A stretch of DNA of 39,586 bases from an uncultured Pelagibacteraceae bacterium (GCA_902605865.1 CACLEJ010000008.1:1-39586); one strand, 5' to 3'; numbered from the stretch's first letter, positions 8,659 to 17,117 are shown. Notes: generated from the sequence alone by a model not told the origin. Numbers and translations: made by a program.

Positions 8659-9240
8659 ATATTTATTAATTAATTTGATTGATTGTTTAATATCATCTCT
8701 ATGAGATATTTTGGCGATATATTTTCCATCTTTAAGAAGTATTACGGGCGAGCTGTGATCAACATTATAATCTCCATTTTCAAAAAAAATCTTTTGACTG
8801 ATTATTCCCCAGGATTGTGATAATAAAAATATTTCTCCTGGGTCACCTGTAATTCCAACAAACTCATTATCAAAATTTCTTAAATAGTCTTTTATAACCT
8901 CCGGAGTATCTCTTTTAGGATCAACACTAATAAAAAAAACTTTAAAATCTTTTTTTTTATTTTTTTTAATTCTATTCAATGCAATATCCATTTTGTTTAA
9001 GGTCATGGGACAAATGTCAGGGCAATTTGTGAAACCAAAAAAAATTGCAGTTAACGGTCCGTTAAAAGATTCTTGCGTAATTGAATTATTATTCATGTCC
9101 TTTAGCTCAAAATCTGATCCCTTGAAAGCTGCGACTGATTGGTCTTTTTGTTCCTTCATGGAAAGAAACACAGGAAGCATTAAAAAAAAGAATATTGTTA
9201 AACATCCAGTTAACACTGCAATTGAGGTTTTTATTTTCAT
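8653..9240 (-). CDS. SCO1/SenC-type copper chaperone
   Basis: This membrane-anchored thioredoxin-fold protein has 195 residues. The N-terminal hydrophobic helix (about residues 8-27) tethers the domain on the periplasmic side. The copper-binding CxxxC is Cys73-PDI-Cys77 within GFTNCPDICPMTL, and the distal histidine ligand is His162 in the motif DHSSPVILL. SCO proteins deliver copper to, or reduce, the CuA site of cytochrome oxidase subunit II. The location immediately beside the oxidase locus, divergent from the subunit III-like gene with 36 bases between starts, strongly supports this role. The full set of ligands is present. Confidence 0.92.
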   Translation of the reverse strand: MKIKTSIAVLTGCLTIFFFLMLPVFLSMKEQKDQSVAAFKGSDFELKDMNNNSITQESFNGPLTAIFFGFTNCPDICPMTLNKMDIALNRIKKNKKKDFKVFFISVDPKRDTPEVIKDYLRNFDNEFVGITGDPGEIFLLSQSWGIISQKIFFENGDYNVDHSSPVILLKDGKYIAKISHRDDIKQSIKLINKYL

Positions 9241-9276
9241 TATTGTAAAAATATATATAGGAACTATATAAAGATT

Positions 9277-9954
9277 ATGTCTCTGTTAAAGAAAATATTT
9301 GGCACATTAACTGAAAAGCCGTGGGAAGCTAGTCAAGCGGCAATTGATAGTACACACGCAGGAAAGACGTTTGAAATTTCAAATCAAATGTCAGCTGTAA
9401 TCATAATTTTTGGAGTAAGTACAACTTTATTTAGTCTAATTTTCACTGGTTATCTTTATTCCCTACCACCAGAACAAGATACAACTTTTATTTTGAAGAC
9501 AAATTTACTTTGGATAAATACATTGGTTTTAATTTTAGTAACAATATTTTTTAATAGAATAAGTAAAGATTTAAAAAATGGAATTACAAATACAATAAAA
9601 AGAAATTTAATTTATGTAGGTGCTCTAAGTTATATATTTTTATTTCTACAGTTAGCTTTATGGTACCAACTTATGAAAAGTGGAAATTTTGTTTCTACTA
9701 ATACTTATTTCTCATCTTATTATTTCTTTACTGCATTGCATGGTATTCATCTTTTAGGAGGGCTTTATTTTTGGGGCAAAGTCAGTTCTAAAATTTTTAA
9801 ATTAGATGAGAAGGATTATAACAAAGAGGAAAAAAGTATTAATGCTCTTTCTTTGTATTGGTTCTTTTTATTTATAGTTTGGATAGTCTTCTTTACTATA
9901 ATGTTTGCTTACAATGATACTGTAATAGAGTTCTGCAAATCTTTGATTGCATAG
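9277..9954 (+). CDS. Heme-copper oxidase subunit III-like protein (extra copy)
   Basis: This membrane protein of 225 residues has about five hydrophobic segments and the subunit III-like signature ALHGIHLLGGLYF, followed by SLYWFFLFIVWIVFF, matching the last helices of subunit III. It differs strongly from the second subunit III gene at 12963, so this is not a recent duplicate. It sits alone on the plus strand between SCO1 and the small protein at 9955, ahead of coxB. It could be an alternative subunit III for the same oxidase, or a subunit III-like assembly factor. Its stop codon directly abuts the stop of the convergent small gene. No other oxidase core gene lies next to it on its strand until coxB. 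Confidence 0.83.
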   Translation: MSLLKKIFGTLTEKPWEASQAAIDSTHAGKTFEISNQMSAVIIIFGVSTTLFSLIFTGYLYSLPPEQDTTFILKTNLLWINTLVLILVTIFFNRISKDLKNGITNTIKRNLIYVGALSYIFLFLQLALWYQLMKSGNFVSTNTYFSSYYFFTALHGIHLLGGLYFWGKVSSKIFKLDEKDYNKEEKSINALSLYWFFLFIVWIVFFTIMFAYNDTVIEFCKSLIA

Positions 9955-10146
9955 TTACATAAACAAAACTAGCACAGACCCAAACACTGCAATTATTATT
10001 AAAAGAATGTTGACTGATCTAAGATATCTCTTGGTTTCAGGTTTTGTCTCCCCTTTTGAAAATCTTCCTGCTCCTAAAGAGATGACAAAATAGAAGGCTA
10101 ATACTAAAGCAAGAATTGTGATTAAAATACCTAATTTACCGAGCAT
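9955..10146 (-). CDS. Small two-helix membrane protein, possibly HIG1-like
   Basis: This predicted protein of 63 residues has two hydrophobic helices (about residues 4-24 and 44-62) joined by a charged loop, GAGRFSKGETKPETKRYLRS. The layout and loop (glycine-rich, then basic) resemble the HIG1/twin-transmembrane proteins that associate with respiratory oxidases, but I cannot confirm family membership by eye. It lies inside the cytochrome oxidase locus on the opposite strand, with zero bases to the stop of the subunit III-like gene. Its start is 87 bases from coxB, so it shares a bidirectional control region with coxB. A function in oxidase assembly or stability is an inference from position. 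Confidence 0.65.
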   Translation of the reverse strand: MLGKLGILITILALVLAFYFVISLGAGRFSKGETKPETKRYLRSVNILLIIIAVFGSVLVLFM

Positions 10147-10182
10147 AAAGATATTGATTATATTAGTATAATTAATATGTTT

Positions 10183-10199
10183 TATGACATTTTGTCATA
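10183..10199. promoter_or_regulatory. Perfect 7-bp dyad upstream of coxB
   Basis: The sequence TATGACA-TTT-TGTCATA is a perfect inverted repeat (arms 10183-10189 and 10193-10199). It lies in the 87-base gap between the divergent small membrane protein gene and coxB, 34 bases before the coxB start. It is a plausible operator for a dimeric regulator of the oxidase operon, or a small RNA hairpin if transcribed. It does not match an FNR or LexA consensus that I recognise. An AT-rich promoter-like TATATAA follows it at about 10222-10228. Confidence 0.4.
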
Positions 10200-10233
10200 G
10201 GTAATTATAGGATTATTCTTCTATATAAGCATT

Positions 10234-11070
10234 ATGCATGCAGGAATAATATTTTTATTAGTGATCGTCGGATCTGTCTTATTTCATATTTTCACACCTT
10301 GGTACTGGACTGACATAGCATCAAATTGGGGTGGAATGGATAGTACAATTACTCTTACTTTCTGGGTAGGTGGAGGTGTATTTGTGGCTGTATGCTTGTT
10401 CATGGTTTATTGTGTTTTTAGATATTCACACAAAGAGGATCGAAGAGCGGAGTATAAACCTGAAGATAAAAAATTAGAAAAAATTTTAACTTGGGCAACA
10501 ACTCTTGGAGTTGCCGCTTTACTAGCGCCTGGTCTTATTATTTGGAATCAATATGTAAATGTACCTAAGAATGCACTTGAAGTGGATGTGATGGCTTGGC
10601 AGTGGGGATGGCAATACAGACTTCCTGGAGCAGATGGTAAATTGGGAACTACACAAGTAAGAAATATTGCGGATAACAATCCGTTTGGTATTAATCCAGA
10701 CGATCCTTTTGGAAAAGATGATATTATGATTGAGAGTGATGTAATAAATTTAGAAAATAATAGACCTGTAAAAATACTATTAAGATCAGTCGATGTTCTT
10801 CACAATTGGTATGTGCCACAATTTAGATCAAAAATGGATGCTGTTCCTGGAACAGTTACTTTTTATTGGTTTGAACCAAATAAAGTCGGAGAATATGAAG
10901 TTTTATGTGCCGAGTACTGTGGCGTTGGACACTACGCAATGAGAGGTGGTGTTGAGGTTCAAGATAAAGCTGACTATGAAGTGTGGTTGAGCGAGCAAGA
11001 AACTTTTCAGCAATTATCAGCTAGATATGAAAAATTAAACTTAGATGGGAACAAATTAGCTAAAAAATAA
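10234..11070 (+). CDS. coxB: Cytochrome c oxidase subunit II
   Basis: This 278-residue subunit carries the binuclear CuA site that receives electrons from cytochrome c on the periplasmic side. Two transmembrane hairpin helices lie near residues 42-62 and 87-107, after a hydrophobic N-terminal segment. The cupredoxin domain contains the aromatic electron-entry stretch VMAWQWGWQY (119-128) and the CuA ligands His190, Cys225, Glu227, Cys229, His233 and Met236, all intact. No heme c motif is fused, so this is not a caa3 form. Subunit I follows after 43 bases, with an AAGGA ribosome-binding site. A perfect inverted repeat lies upstream in the control region. Confidence 0.96.
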   Translation: MHAGIIFLLVIVGSVLFHIFTPWYWTDIASNWGGMDSTITLTFWVGGGVFVAVCLFMVYCVFRYSHKEDRRAEYKPEDKKLEKILTWATTLGVAALLAPGLIIWNQYVNVPKNALEVDVMAWQWGWQYRLPGADGKLGTTQVRNIADNNPFGINPDDPFGKDDIMIESDVINLENNRPVKILLRSVDVLHNWYVPQFRSKMDAVPGTVTFYWFEPNKVGEYEVLCAEYCGVGHYAMRGGVEVQDKADYEVWLSEQETFQQLSARYEKLNLDGNKLAKK

Positions 11071-11113
11071 CAATTTATTAATTTAAAAAAAAATATATAT
11101 AAAGGATAAAAAT

Positions 11114-12952
11114 ATGTCAGAAGAATACGATAATAATAAATCATACCAGGCACAATCATCAGAGGTTTTAGATGGTTCAGCTGGATCAATTAATCCCGAT
11201 ATGGATTATGTAAGACCAGCCGAAATACCTGAGCAAGATTTATACCATGCACATAGTTTTATCGAAAAATGGATTTTTTGTCAGGATGCTAAGGTAATTG
11301 GCGTTCAATATTTTTTAACAGCAGTGTTTACTGGAATTGTAGGATTAATTTTATCATGGTTAATGAGACTTCAACTCGGTTTTCCTGAGTTAGCAGGTTT
11401 CATGACAGCAGAACATTATTATCAATTTGTAACTATGCATGGAATGATCATGGTAGTTTACTTTTTAACAGCACTATTTCTTGGAGGCTTTGGAAATTAT
11501 CTAATTCCACTCATGGTAGGAGCAAGAGATATGGTTTTCCCATATGTAAATATGCTAAGCTTCTGGATGTTTTTTGTTGCAGTTGCAGTTTTAATGGCAA
11601 GTTTCTTTGTTCCAGGTGGTCCAACAGGAGCTGGATGGACATTATATCCTCCTCAAACAATTTTAGAAGGAACTCCAGGATCAGGCATGGGAATACTTCT
11701 AATGCTTATATCTTTATCTTTATTTGTAATCGGTTTCACAATGGGTGGACTAAATTATATGATTACTATTCTTCAAGCTAGAACTAGAGGAATGACTTTA
11801 ATGAGAATGCCTTTAACAGTTTGGGGTATTTTTACAGCAACTGTACTTGCGATGTTAGCATTCCCAGCACTACTAGTTAGTGCAATAATGATGACGCTAG
11901 ATAAGGTTCTACAAACAAGCTTCTTTATGCCAACGATATTAAAAGCAGGAGAGGTTCTTGAATATGGTGGTGGAAGTCCAATTCTTTTCCAACACTTATT
12001 TTGGTTCTTTGGACACCCTGAAGTTTACATTGTTGCTTTACCTGCATTTGGAATAGTTTCTGACTTAATATCTGTACATGCCAGAAAAAATATATTTGGT
12101 TATAGAATGATGGTTTGGGCGATTGTAGGTATTGGAGGATTAAGTTTCTTCGTATGGGCTCACCACATGTATGTTAGTGGAATGAACCCTTGGTTTGGAT
12201 TTTTCTTTGCAACAACCACATTAATTATTGCAGTTCCAACCGCCATGAAAGTTTACAACTGGATACTTACTTTGTGGAGAGGAAATATTAGAATTAATAC
12301 TGTAATGTTATGGTGCCTAGGATTTATCGTAACATTTGTAAATGGTGGAATTACTGGAATATTTTTAGGAAATGTTTCAGTTGACGTTCCATTATCAGAT
12401 ACATATTTCGTAATAGCTCACTTCCATATGGTCATGGGCATTGCACCATTAATGGTTATTATGGGTGCAGTCTATCACTGGTTCCCATTAGTAGCTGGAA
12501 AAATGTTGCACGAAGGTCTTGGAAAATGGCATTTCTGGATTACTTTCTTAGGAGCGTACTCAATTTACTTCCCAATGCATTACTTAGGTTTTATTGGAGT
12601 TCCAAGAAGATATTTTGAAATGTATGATAGTCCATACATGACATCTGCAGTAGGAATGAATGAATTTATAAGTATTGCAGCATTTATAGTTGGTGCAGCA
12701 CAATTTATTTTAGTTTTCAATATCATTAAAACATTAAAAACAGGAAAAAAAGCTGAACAGAATCCTTGGAAAGCTAATTCACTCGAATGGTATACTTCTA
12801 CTGTTCCACCGGAACATGGTAACTTTGGTGAAAGACTTCCAGTTGTTCACAGATGGCCTTATGATTTTAGTGTTCCAGGAGCTAAAGATGACTTTATTCC
12901 ACAAACAACTGCTCCAAGTGAAGTAGCAAATACTGAAGTAGAGAAAACTTAA
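11114..12952 (+). CDS. coxA: Cytochrome c oxidase subunit I
   Basis: This is the catalytic 12-helix subunit, 612 residues long. Heme and copper ligands are visible: His109 (low-spin heme), His301 and Tyr305 (CuB and the cross-linked tyrosine, in FFGHPEVYIV), His350-His351 (CuB), and His436 and His438 (heme a3 and heme a, in IAHFHMVMG). The glutamate of GHPEV (Glu303) identifies an A1-type oxidase with a D-channel. The D-channel aspartate is in LMVGARDMVFP, and Lys379 in the TAMKVYNW motif marks the K-channel. The GARDMVFPYVN version differs from the GAPDMAFPRMN of mitochondrial-type enzymes, hinting at a different oxidase lineage. It is followed by subunit III after 10 bases. Confidence 0.97.
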   Translation: MSEEYDNNKSYQAQSSEVLDGSAGSINPDMDYVRPAEIPEQDLYHAHSFIEKWIFCQDAKVIGVQYFLTAVFTGIVGLILSWLMRLQLGFPELAGFMTAEHYYQFVTMHGMIMVVYFLTALFLGGFGNYLIPLMVGARDMVFPYVNMLSFWMFFVAVAVLMASFFVPGGPTGAGWTLYPPQTILEGTPGSGMGILLMLISLSLFVIGFTMGGLNYMITILQARTRGMTLMRMPLTVWGIFTATVLAMLAFPALLVSAIMMTLDKVLQTSFFMPTILKAGEVLEYGGGSPILFQHLFWFFGHPEVYIVALPAFGIVSDLISVHARKNIFGYRMMVWAIVGIGGLSFFVWAHHMYVSGMNPWFGFFFATTTLIIAVPTAMKVYNWILTLWRGNIRINTVMLWCLGFIVTFVNGGITGIFLGNVSVDVPLSDTYFVIAHFHMVMGIAPLMVIMGAVYHWFPLVAGKMLHEGLGKWHFWITFLGAYSIYFPMHYLGFIGVPRRYFEMYDSPYMTSAVGMNEFISIAAFIVGAAQFILVFNIIKTLKTGKKAEQNPWKANSLEWYTSTVPPEHGNFGERLPVVHRWPYDFSVPGAKDDFIPQTTAPSEVANTEVEKT

Positions 12953-12962
12953 GAGAAAAATA

Positions 12963-13673
12963 ATGTCTGAACAAAAAATAGACGGCTTTGAACTTAAACC
13001 AGGGTTTAAGGGCATGGCATCTGACACTGGCTCAGACCAAACAATGTTTAAAGGTGTGCATTGGGGCAAGGCCATGATGTGGATCTTTTTATTGAGTGAT
13101 ACTTTTGTATTCAGCTGTTTTTTAATTTCATACATGAAGGGTAGAGGATCAACTATAGTTGATTGGCCAAATACTAGTGAAGTTTTTTCTTTACATGTAG
13201 GAGGTGTGCCTGTCCCGCTTTTACTTATTGCGATAATGACATTTGTATTGATTACAAGTAGTGGAACAATGGCTTTAGCTGTTAAATATGGTTACGAAAA
13301 AAATCGTAAAATGTGCGGTTGGTTAATTCTAGCTACTGCTGTAGGTGGGCTTACATTTGTGGGAATGCAAGTATTTGAATGGTCTAAACTAATTCATGAA
13401 GGTGTGAGACCTTGGGGAAATCCTTTTGGAGCAGCTCAGTTTGGTTCATTCTTTTTTATGATAACTGGTTTCCATGGTTTCCATGTCTCAATAGGTGTGA
13501 TTTTCTTATTCATATACACTTATAAAGTTTTTGCTGGTCATTATGACAGCAAAAAAAGAGGCTGGTTTACTAAGATGAAAGGGGATTATGTTGAAATTGA
13601 AATATTGGGTCTTTATTGGCACTTCGTAGATCTAGTTTGGGTTTTCATTTTCGCATTTTTCTACTTGTGGTAA
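12963..13673 (+). CDS. coxC: Cytochrome c oxidase subunit III
   Basis: This membrane protein of 236 residues has about five hydrophobic helices and the conserved subunit III stretch WGNPFGAAQFGSFFFMITG, followed by HGFHVSIGVIF and the C-terminal YWHFVDLVWVFIF. Subunit III stabilises the oxidase and supports proton entry; it binds no redox centre. Compared with mitochondrial subunit III (about 260 residues, seven helices), the first two helices appear reduced. It lies between subunit I (10-base gap) and subunit IV (8-base gap) in the same operon. The separate subunit III-like gene at 9277 is clearly a different sequence. Confidence 0.93.
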   Translation: MSEQKIDGFELKPGFKGMASDTGSDQTMFKGVHWGKAMMWIFLLSDTFVFSCFLISYMKGRGSTIVDWPNTSEVFSLHVGGVPVPLLLIAIMTFVLITSSGTMALAVKYGYEKNRKMCGWLILATAVGGLTFVGMQVFEWSKLIHEGVRPWGNPFGAAQFGSFFFMITGFHGFHVSIGVIFLFIYTYKVFAGHYDSKKRGWFTKMKGDYVEIEILGLYWHFVDLVWVFIFAFFYLW

Positions 13674-13681
13674 AATAATTT

Positions 13682-14041
13682 ATGGAAGAGACTAACAAAA
13701 TGGAAGAACCTAATAAAAAAGAAGAACAAACAAGCACCCAGAAGATAGGAATTTATCTTTGGATTTGGGGTCTGTTATTTGTTTTAAGTTTCTTTTCATA
13801 CATGGTTGACTGGTACCAGTTTCAAGGAATGTTAAGATGGTCACTAATATTATTCTTTATGTTCTTAAAAGCAGGGTTAATTATGGCTTTTTTCATGCAC
13901 TTGTTTTGGGAAAGATACGCTTTAGTTAACGTATTATTATGGCCAATGACGGCTATTGCTTGCTTTATATTTTTAATGAATGCAGAATTTCAATACACAC
14001 TATTTTCAAGATTCTTTTATTTTGTAGTAGGGGGAGCTTAA
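13682..14041 (+). CDS. Prokaryotic cytochrome c oxidase subunit IV
   Basis: This protein of 119 residues has a charged, Lys/Glu-rich N-terminal tail (residues 1-22) and three hydrophobic helices. It matches the bacterial subunit IV family through YLWIWGLLFVLSFFSY and the internal motif FLKAGLIMAFFMHLFWE, where the K-A-x4-F-F-M-H pattern is characteristic. It acts in the inner membrane as an accessory subunit, with a structural rather than redox role. It is tightly packed, starting 8 bases after subunit III and ending one base before the next small gene. Neighbours and motif agree. Confidence 0.86.
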   Translation: MEETNKMEEPNKKEEQTSTQKIGIYLWIWGLLFVLSFFSYMVDWYQFQGMLRWSLILFFMFLKAGLIMAFFMHLFWERYALVNVLLWPMTAIACFIFLMNAEFQYTLFSRFFYFVVGGA

Positions 14042-14042
14042 C

Positions 14043-14306
14043 ATGGACGCCTACGGATATTTAGCCTTTTTTTTAATCTTGTTTGTATTTTTTATCTATA
14101 TTGTCTGGTTTGGTTATTCGGTAAAAGTTGAAAACCAAAAAGAACAAGGTGATAAAGTCACAATAAATCCTTATGATCAAATACCTTTAAGAAGAAGATT
14201 AATTGATAAAAAAAATAGTAAAGTAGGTATATTTGATCTTGGGAATCATATTTTAATCGCAGGCGTTATATTACTTGTAATATTTGTTTCACTAAATGTT
14301 GAGTAA
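14043..14306 (+). CDS. Unrecognised 87-residue membrane protein in the cox operon
   Basis: I do not recognise this protein. It has a hydrophobic helix at residues 5-26, a polar middle (about 28-62) containing NPYDQIPLRRRLIDKK, and a second helix at 66-84. It lies in the oxidase operon, one base after subunit IV and two bases before the ctaB GTG start, so it is almost certainly expressed with them. It has no cysteines, so it is not CtaG/Cox11, whose copper motif contains two cysteines, although it occupies a position where ctaG is often found in alphaproteobacteria. A role in oxidase assembly is likely but inferred only from position. Confidence 0.7.
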   Translation: MDAYGYLAFFLILFVFFIYIVWFGYSVKVENQKEQGDKVTINPYDQIPLRRRLIDKKNSKVGIFDLGNHILIAGVILLVIFVSLNVE

Positions 14307-14308
14307 TA

Positions 14309-15223
14309 GTGACTGCAAATACAATTAAAAAAAAAACAGTTTCCGTAAGCTTTTTATCTTATTCAAAATATTTATTATTGTTGATGAAACCAAGAGTTAT
14401 GTCTTTGGTTATCTTTACTTGTGCAGTTGGATTACTTACAGCTCCAGCATCGGTTTCTTTTCTAAATTCAATAATTGCAATCTTCTTTGTAACTATGGGT
14501 GCAGGTGCCGCTGGTGCATTAAATATGTGGTACGAGGCTGATCTTGATAAATTAATGACAAGAACCTGTCTTAGACCTATCCCTACTGGAAAGGTTAACA
14601 GGGAGCATGCTTTATTATTTGGAACAGTATTATCGATAGTATCTGTAGTTGGACTTTATTATTTTTCAAATTTAACATCAGCTATTTTGTTATCAATTAC
14701 GATCGCATTTTATGTCTTTATTTATACAATTTGGTTAAAGAGAAAAACTCCTCAAAATATTGTTATAGGAGGCGCATCAGGTGCATTGCCACCGGTTATA
14801 GGTTGGACTATAGCTACTAACTCATTAACACTAGAACCGATGACATTTTTCTTAATCATATTCTTTTGGACTCCATCTCACTTTTGGGCATTGAGCCTTT
14901 ATAAAGCAGAGGATTATCAGAAAGCTAAAATTCCTATGTTACCTATTACCAATGGTATTGAGGAAACGAAGAAAAATATATTTGTTTATTCTTTAATAAT
15001 GTTACCAATAGTTATCTTGCCTTATTACATTGGTTTTGTGGGCGAAACATTCTTAATAGTATCGTTATTACTTACCTTTTATTACAACTATGTTTGTTAT
15101 GATCTTCTTAAGTTCAAAAAAAATAAATTTGAAATAAAGAAGGCTAAAAAGGTATTTTCTTACTCAATTTTTTACTTATTTTTGCTTTTTGTCTTATTTT
15201 TGGTAGACCAGATTATAAAATAA
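14309..15223 (+). CDS. ctaB: Protoheme IX farnesyltransferase (heme O synthase)
   Basis: CtaB (CyoE) adds a farnesyl group to heme B to make heme O, the precursor of heme A for the aa3 oxidase. It is a 304-residue UbiA-superfamily membrane protein. The substrate motif is NMWYEADLDKLMTRT followed by RPIPTG, and the second aspartate/lysine region is SLYKAEDYQKAKIPMLP. The start is a GTG at 14309, two bases after the stop of the previous gene. The next ATG lies just before the conserved KPRVMSLV and would remove the normal N-terminal segment. Heme A synthase (ctaA) is not in the window. Co-expression with the oxidase subunits fits the need for its product. Confidence 0.95.
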   Translation: MTANTIKKKTVSVSFLSYSKYLLLLMKPRVMSLVIFTCAVGLLTAPASVSFLNSIIAIFFVTMGAGAAGALNMWYEADLDKLMTRTCLRPIPTGKVNREHALLFGTVLSIVSVVGLYYFSNLTSAILLSITIAFYVFIYTIWLKRKTPQNIVIGGASGALPPVIGWTIATNSLTLEPMTFFLIIFFWTPSHFWALSLYKAEDYQKAKIPMLPITNGIEETKKNIFVYSLIMLPIVILPYYIGFVGETFLIVSLLLTFYYNYVCYDLLKFKKNKFEIKKAKKVFSYSIFYLFLLFVLFLVDQIIK

Positions 15224-15264
15224 ATAATCCTATTTATTTTATAGGAAAATGGTAAAAAAAATTC

Positions 15265-16635
15265 ATGAGATACGTAAGTACAAGAGATAATTCAAAAGAA
15301 TATAGTTTTGAAGATGTTTTCATCAAAGGTTTAGCTGATGATGGAGGACTTTATGTACCTACATCTTTAAAAAAATTTAGTTCAAATAAATTGTCAGAGC
15401 TTAAAATTCTTAATTATAATGATTTATCTACTGAAATAATAAACCAATTTTCATCAGACTTTATTTCAAAAGATGATCTTTCATCATTAATTAAAAAATC
15501 TTATTCAACTTTTAGAGAAAAAGAAGTTATTAAAATATCAAACATTGGAGATCTCAAATTATTGGAGTTATTTCATGGTCCTACATTGGCTTTTAAAGAT
15601 GTGGCAATGCAGTTTATTGGTAACTTATATGAATATTATTTAAGTAAAAATGATAAAAAAATTAATATTGTTGTGGCTACATCAGGTGATACTGGTGCTG
15701 CCGCTATAGATGCAATTAAAGGCAAATCAAACTTAAATATTTTTGTCTTACATCCTAATAATAGAATTTCACCAGTACAAAGAAAGTTAATGACAACAGT
15801 TGAGGATGAAAATGTTTTCAATATTGCAATTGACGGAAATTTTGATGATTGCCAAAATATTGTAAAGCAAATGTTTTCAGATCTTGATTTTTCAAAATCC
15901 ATAAATATGTCTGGAGTAAATTCCATTAACTGGGCAAGAATAATTGCGCAAGCTGTATATTATTTTTATACTTATTTTAAACTTAAAGTTGATAAAACAA
16001 TTTCATTTTCAGTTCCAACAGGAAACTTTGGAGATGTTTTTGCAGGCTATCTAGCAAAAAAAATGGGATTACCAATAGATAAACTAATCGTTGCAACTAA
16101 TGAAAACGATATTTTGCATCGAGCAATTTCAAAAGGTGATTATGTTTCAAAAAAAGTTAAAGAAACACTTTCCCCAAGTATGGATATTCAATTAGCAAGT
16201 AATTTTGAAAGATTAATTTATTATGTGAATAATTCTAATTCTGCCATTACATCAGATATAATGAAAAAAGTTAAGCAAAATGAATACCAAATCGAGAGAT
16301 CAAACTTGGATATCATTCAAAAAGATTTTGTCTCAGAAAGTTGTGACGAGAACGAAACTTTAGAAATTATTAAAGAAAATTTTGAGAAAAATGATATCAT
16401 TTTAGATCCACATACTGCAGTTGGAGTAGGGGCAGCACGTAAACTATCATTTAATGATTGTGTAGTGTTGTCTACTGCCCATCCTTGTAAATTTCCAACA
16501 GCTACTGATAATGCAATAAATAAACACGAAGAACTGCCTAAAGAGCTACAATATGTTCATAGTAAAGAAGAAAATTTTCAACTATTAAAAAATGACACAG
16601 AGGCTGTAAAAAATTTCGTCAAAAGTAAATTATGA
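15265..16635 (+). CDS. thrC: Threonine synthase
   Basis: ThrC converts O-phosphohomoserine to threonine with pyridoxal phosphate in the cytosol. The protein is 456 residues long, the usual size for the longer bacterial form. It begins with the typical MRYVSTRDNS and GLADDGGLYVP. The PLP lysine is Lys111 in TLAFKDVAMQF, and the phosphate-binding segment is ATSGDTGAAA. The stop overlaps the peroxiredoxin start (ATGA), so the two are coupled. The homoserine kinase gene thrB, which makes its substrate, lies only about 1.4 kb away on the opposite strand. A weak AT-rich hairpin at 15228-15246 precedes the start. Confidence 0.95.
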   Translation: MRYVSTRDNSKEYSFEDVFIKGLADDGGLYVPTSLKKFSSNKLSELKILNYNDLSTEIINQFSSDFISKDDLSSLIKKSYSTFREKEVIKISNIGDLKLLELFHGPTLAFKDVAMQFIGNLYEYYLSKNDKKINIVVATSGDTGAAAIDAIKGKSNLNIFVLHPNNRISPVQRKLMTTVEDENVFNIAIDGNFDDCQNIVKQMFSDLDFSKSINMSGVNSINWARIIAQAVYYFYTYFKLKVDKTISFSVPTGNFGDVFAGYLAKKMGLPIDKLIVATNENDILHRAISKGDYVSKKVKETLSPSMDIQLASNFERLIYYVNNSNSAITSDIMKKVKQNEYQIERSNLDIIQKDFVSESCDENETLEIIKENFEKNDIILDPHTAVGVGAARKLSFNDCVVLSTAHPCKFPTATDNAINKHEELPKELQYVHSKEENFQLLKNDTEAVKNFVKSKL

Positions 16636-17117
16636 AGCTAAAAGTTAATAATCAAATCCCAGATGCAAAAATCTTCAATTTGGTTGATGGTGAACCTAAA
16701 GAGCAAAATATATCTGAGGTTTTAGGATTAAAAAAAATAATATTATTTGGTTTACCTGGTGCATTCACAGCTACATGCTCTAAATTTCACTTGCCAGGTT
16801 ATGTTAAAAATGCTCAACAAATCTTAGATAAAGGTATTGATAAAATATTTTGCTTAGCAGTAAATGACCCCTATGTAATGAATGCTTGGGGTGAGGCAAA
16901 CAATATAGGAAATAATATCACTATGTTAGCTGACCCTTATCTATCATTTACTCAATTAATAGGAGCTGAAGTTGATAGAAACTCAAAAGGAATGGGTATG
17001 AGATCAAGCCGTTATGCAATGATTATTGAAAATCTTAATGTGCAAAATATTCAAGAGGAAGAAGAAACTAAAAATTGTGGAATATCCTCAGCTAACCACA
17101 TATACAGTTTAATTTAA
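16632..17117 (+). CDS. Peroxiredoxin, Prx5-like
   Basis: This thiol peroxidase of 161 residues belongs to the Prx5/hybrid-type group. The active-site loop is LPGAFTATCSKFHLPGY with Pro42, Thr46 and the peroxidatic Cys49. The later segments FCLAVNDPYVMNAWG and RSSRYAMIIEN are also typical. A second cysteine near residue 148 (in KNCGIS) could act as a resolving residue. It reduces hydrogen peroxide or alkyl hydroperoxides, probably with glutaredoxin or glutathione. The start ATG overlaps the thrC stop by 4 bases, which implies co-translation, but there is no evident metabolic link to threonine synthesis. Confidence 0.91.
   Translation: MKLKVNNQIPDAKIFNLVDGEPKEQNISEVLGLKKIILFGLPGAFTATCSKFHLPGYVKNAQQILDKGIDKIFCLAVNDPYVMNAWGEANNIGNNITMLADPYLSFTQLIGAEVDRNSKGMGMRSSRYAMIIENLNVQNIQEEEETKNCGISSANHIYSLI

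Noticed and set aside
12779..13135. 118-codon minus-strand open frame over the coxA/coxC junction
   Set aside because: Antisense to two well-conserved oxidase genes, with no recognisable domain.
15228..15246. TCCTAT-N7-ATAGGA hairpin between ctaB and thrC considered as a terminator or leader element
   Set aside because: The stem is only 6 bp and AT-rich and is not followed by a T run. Without conservation data it cannot be separated from chance.
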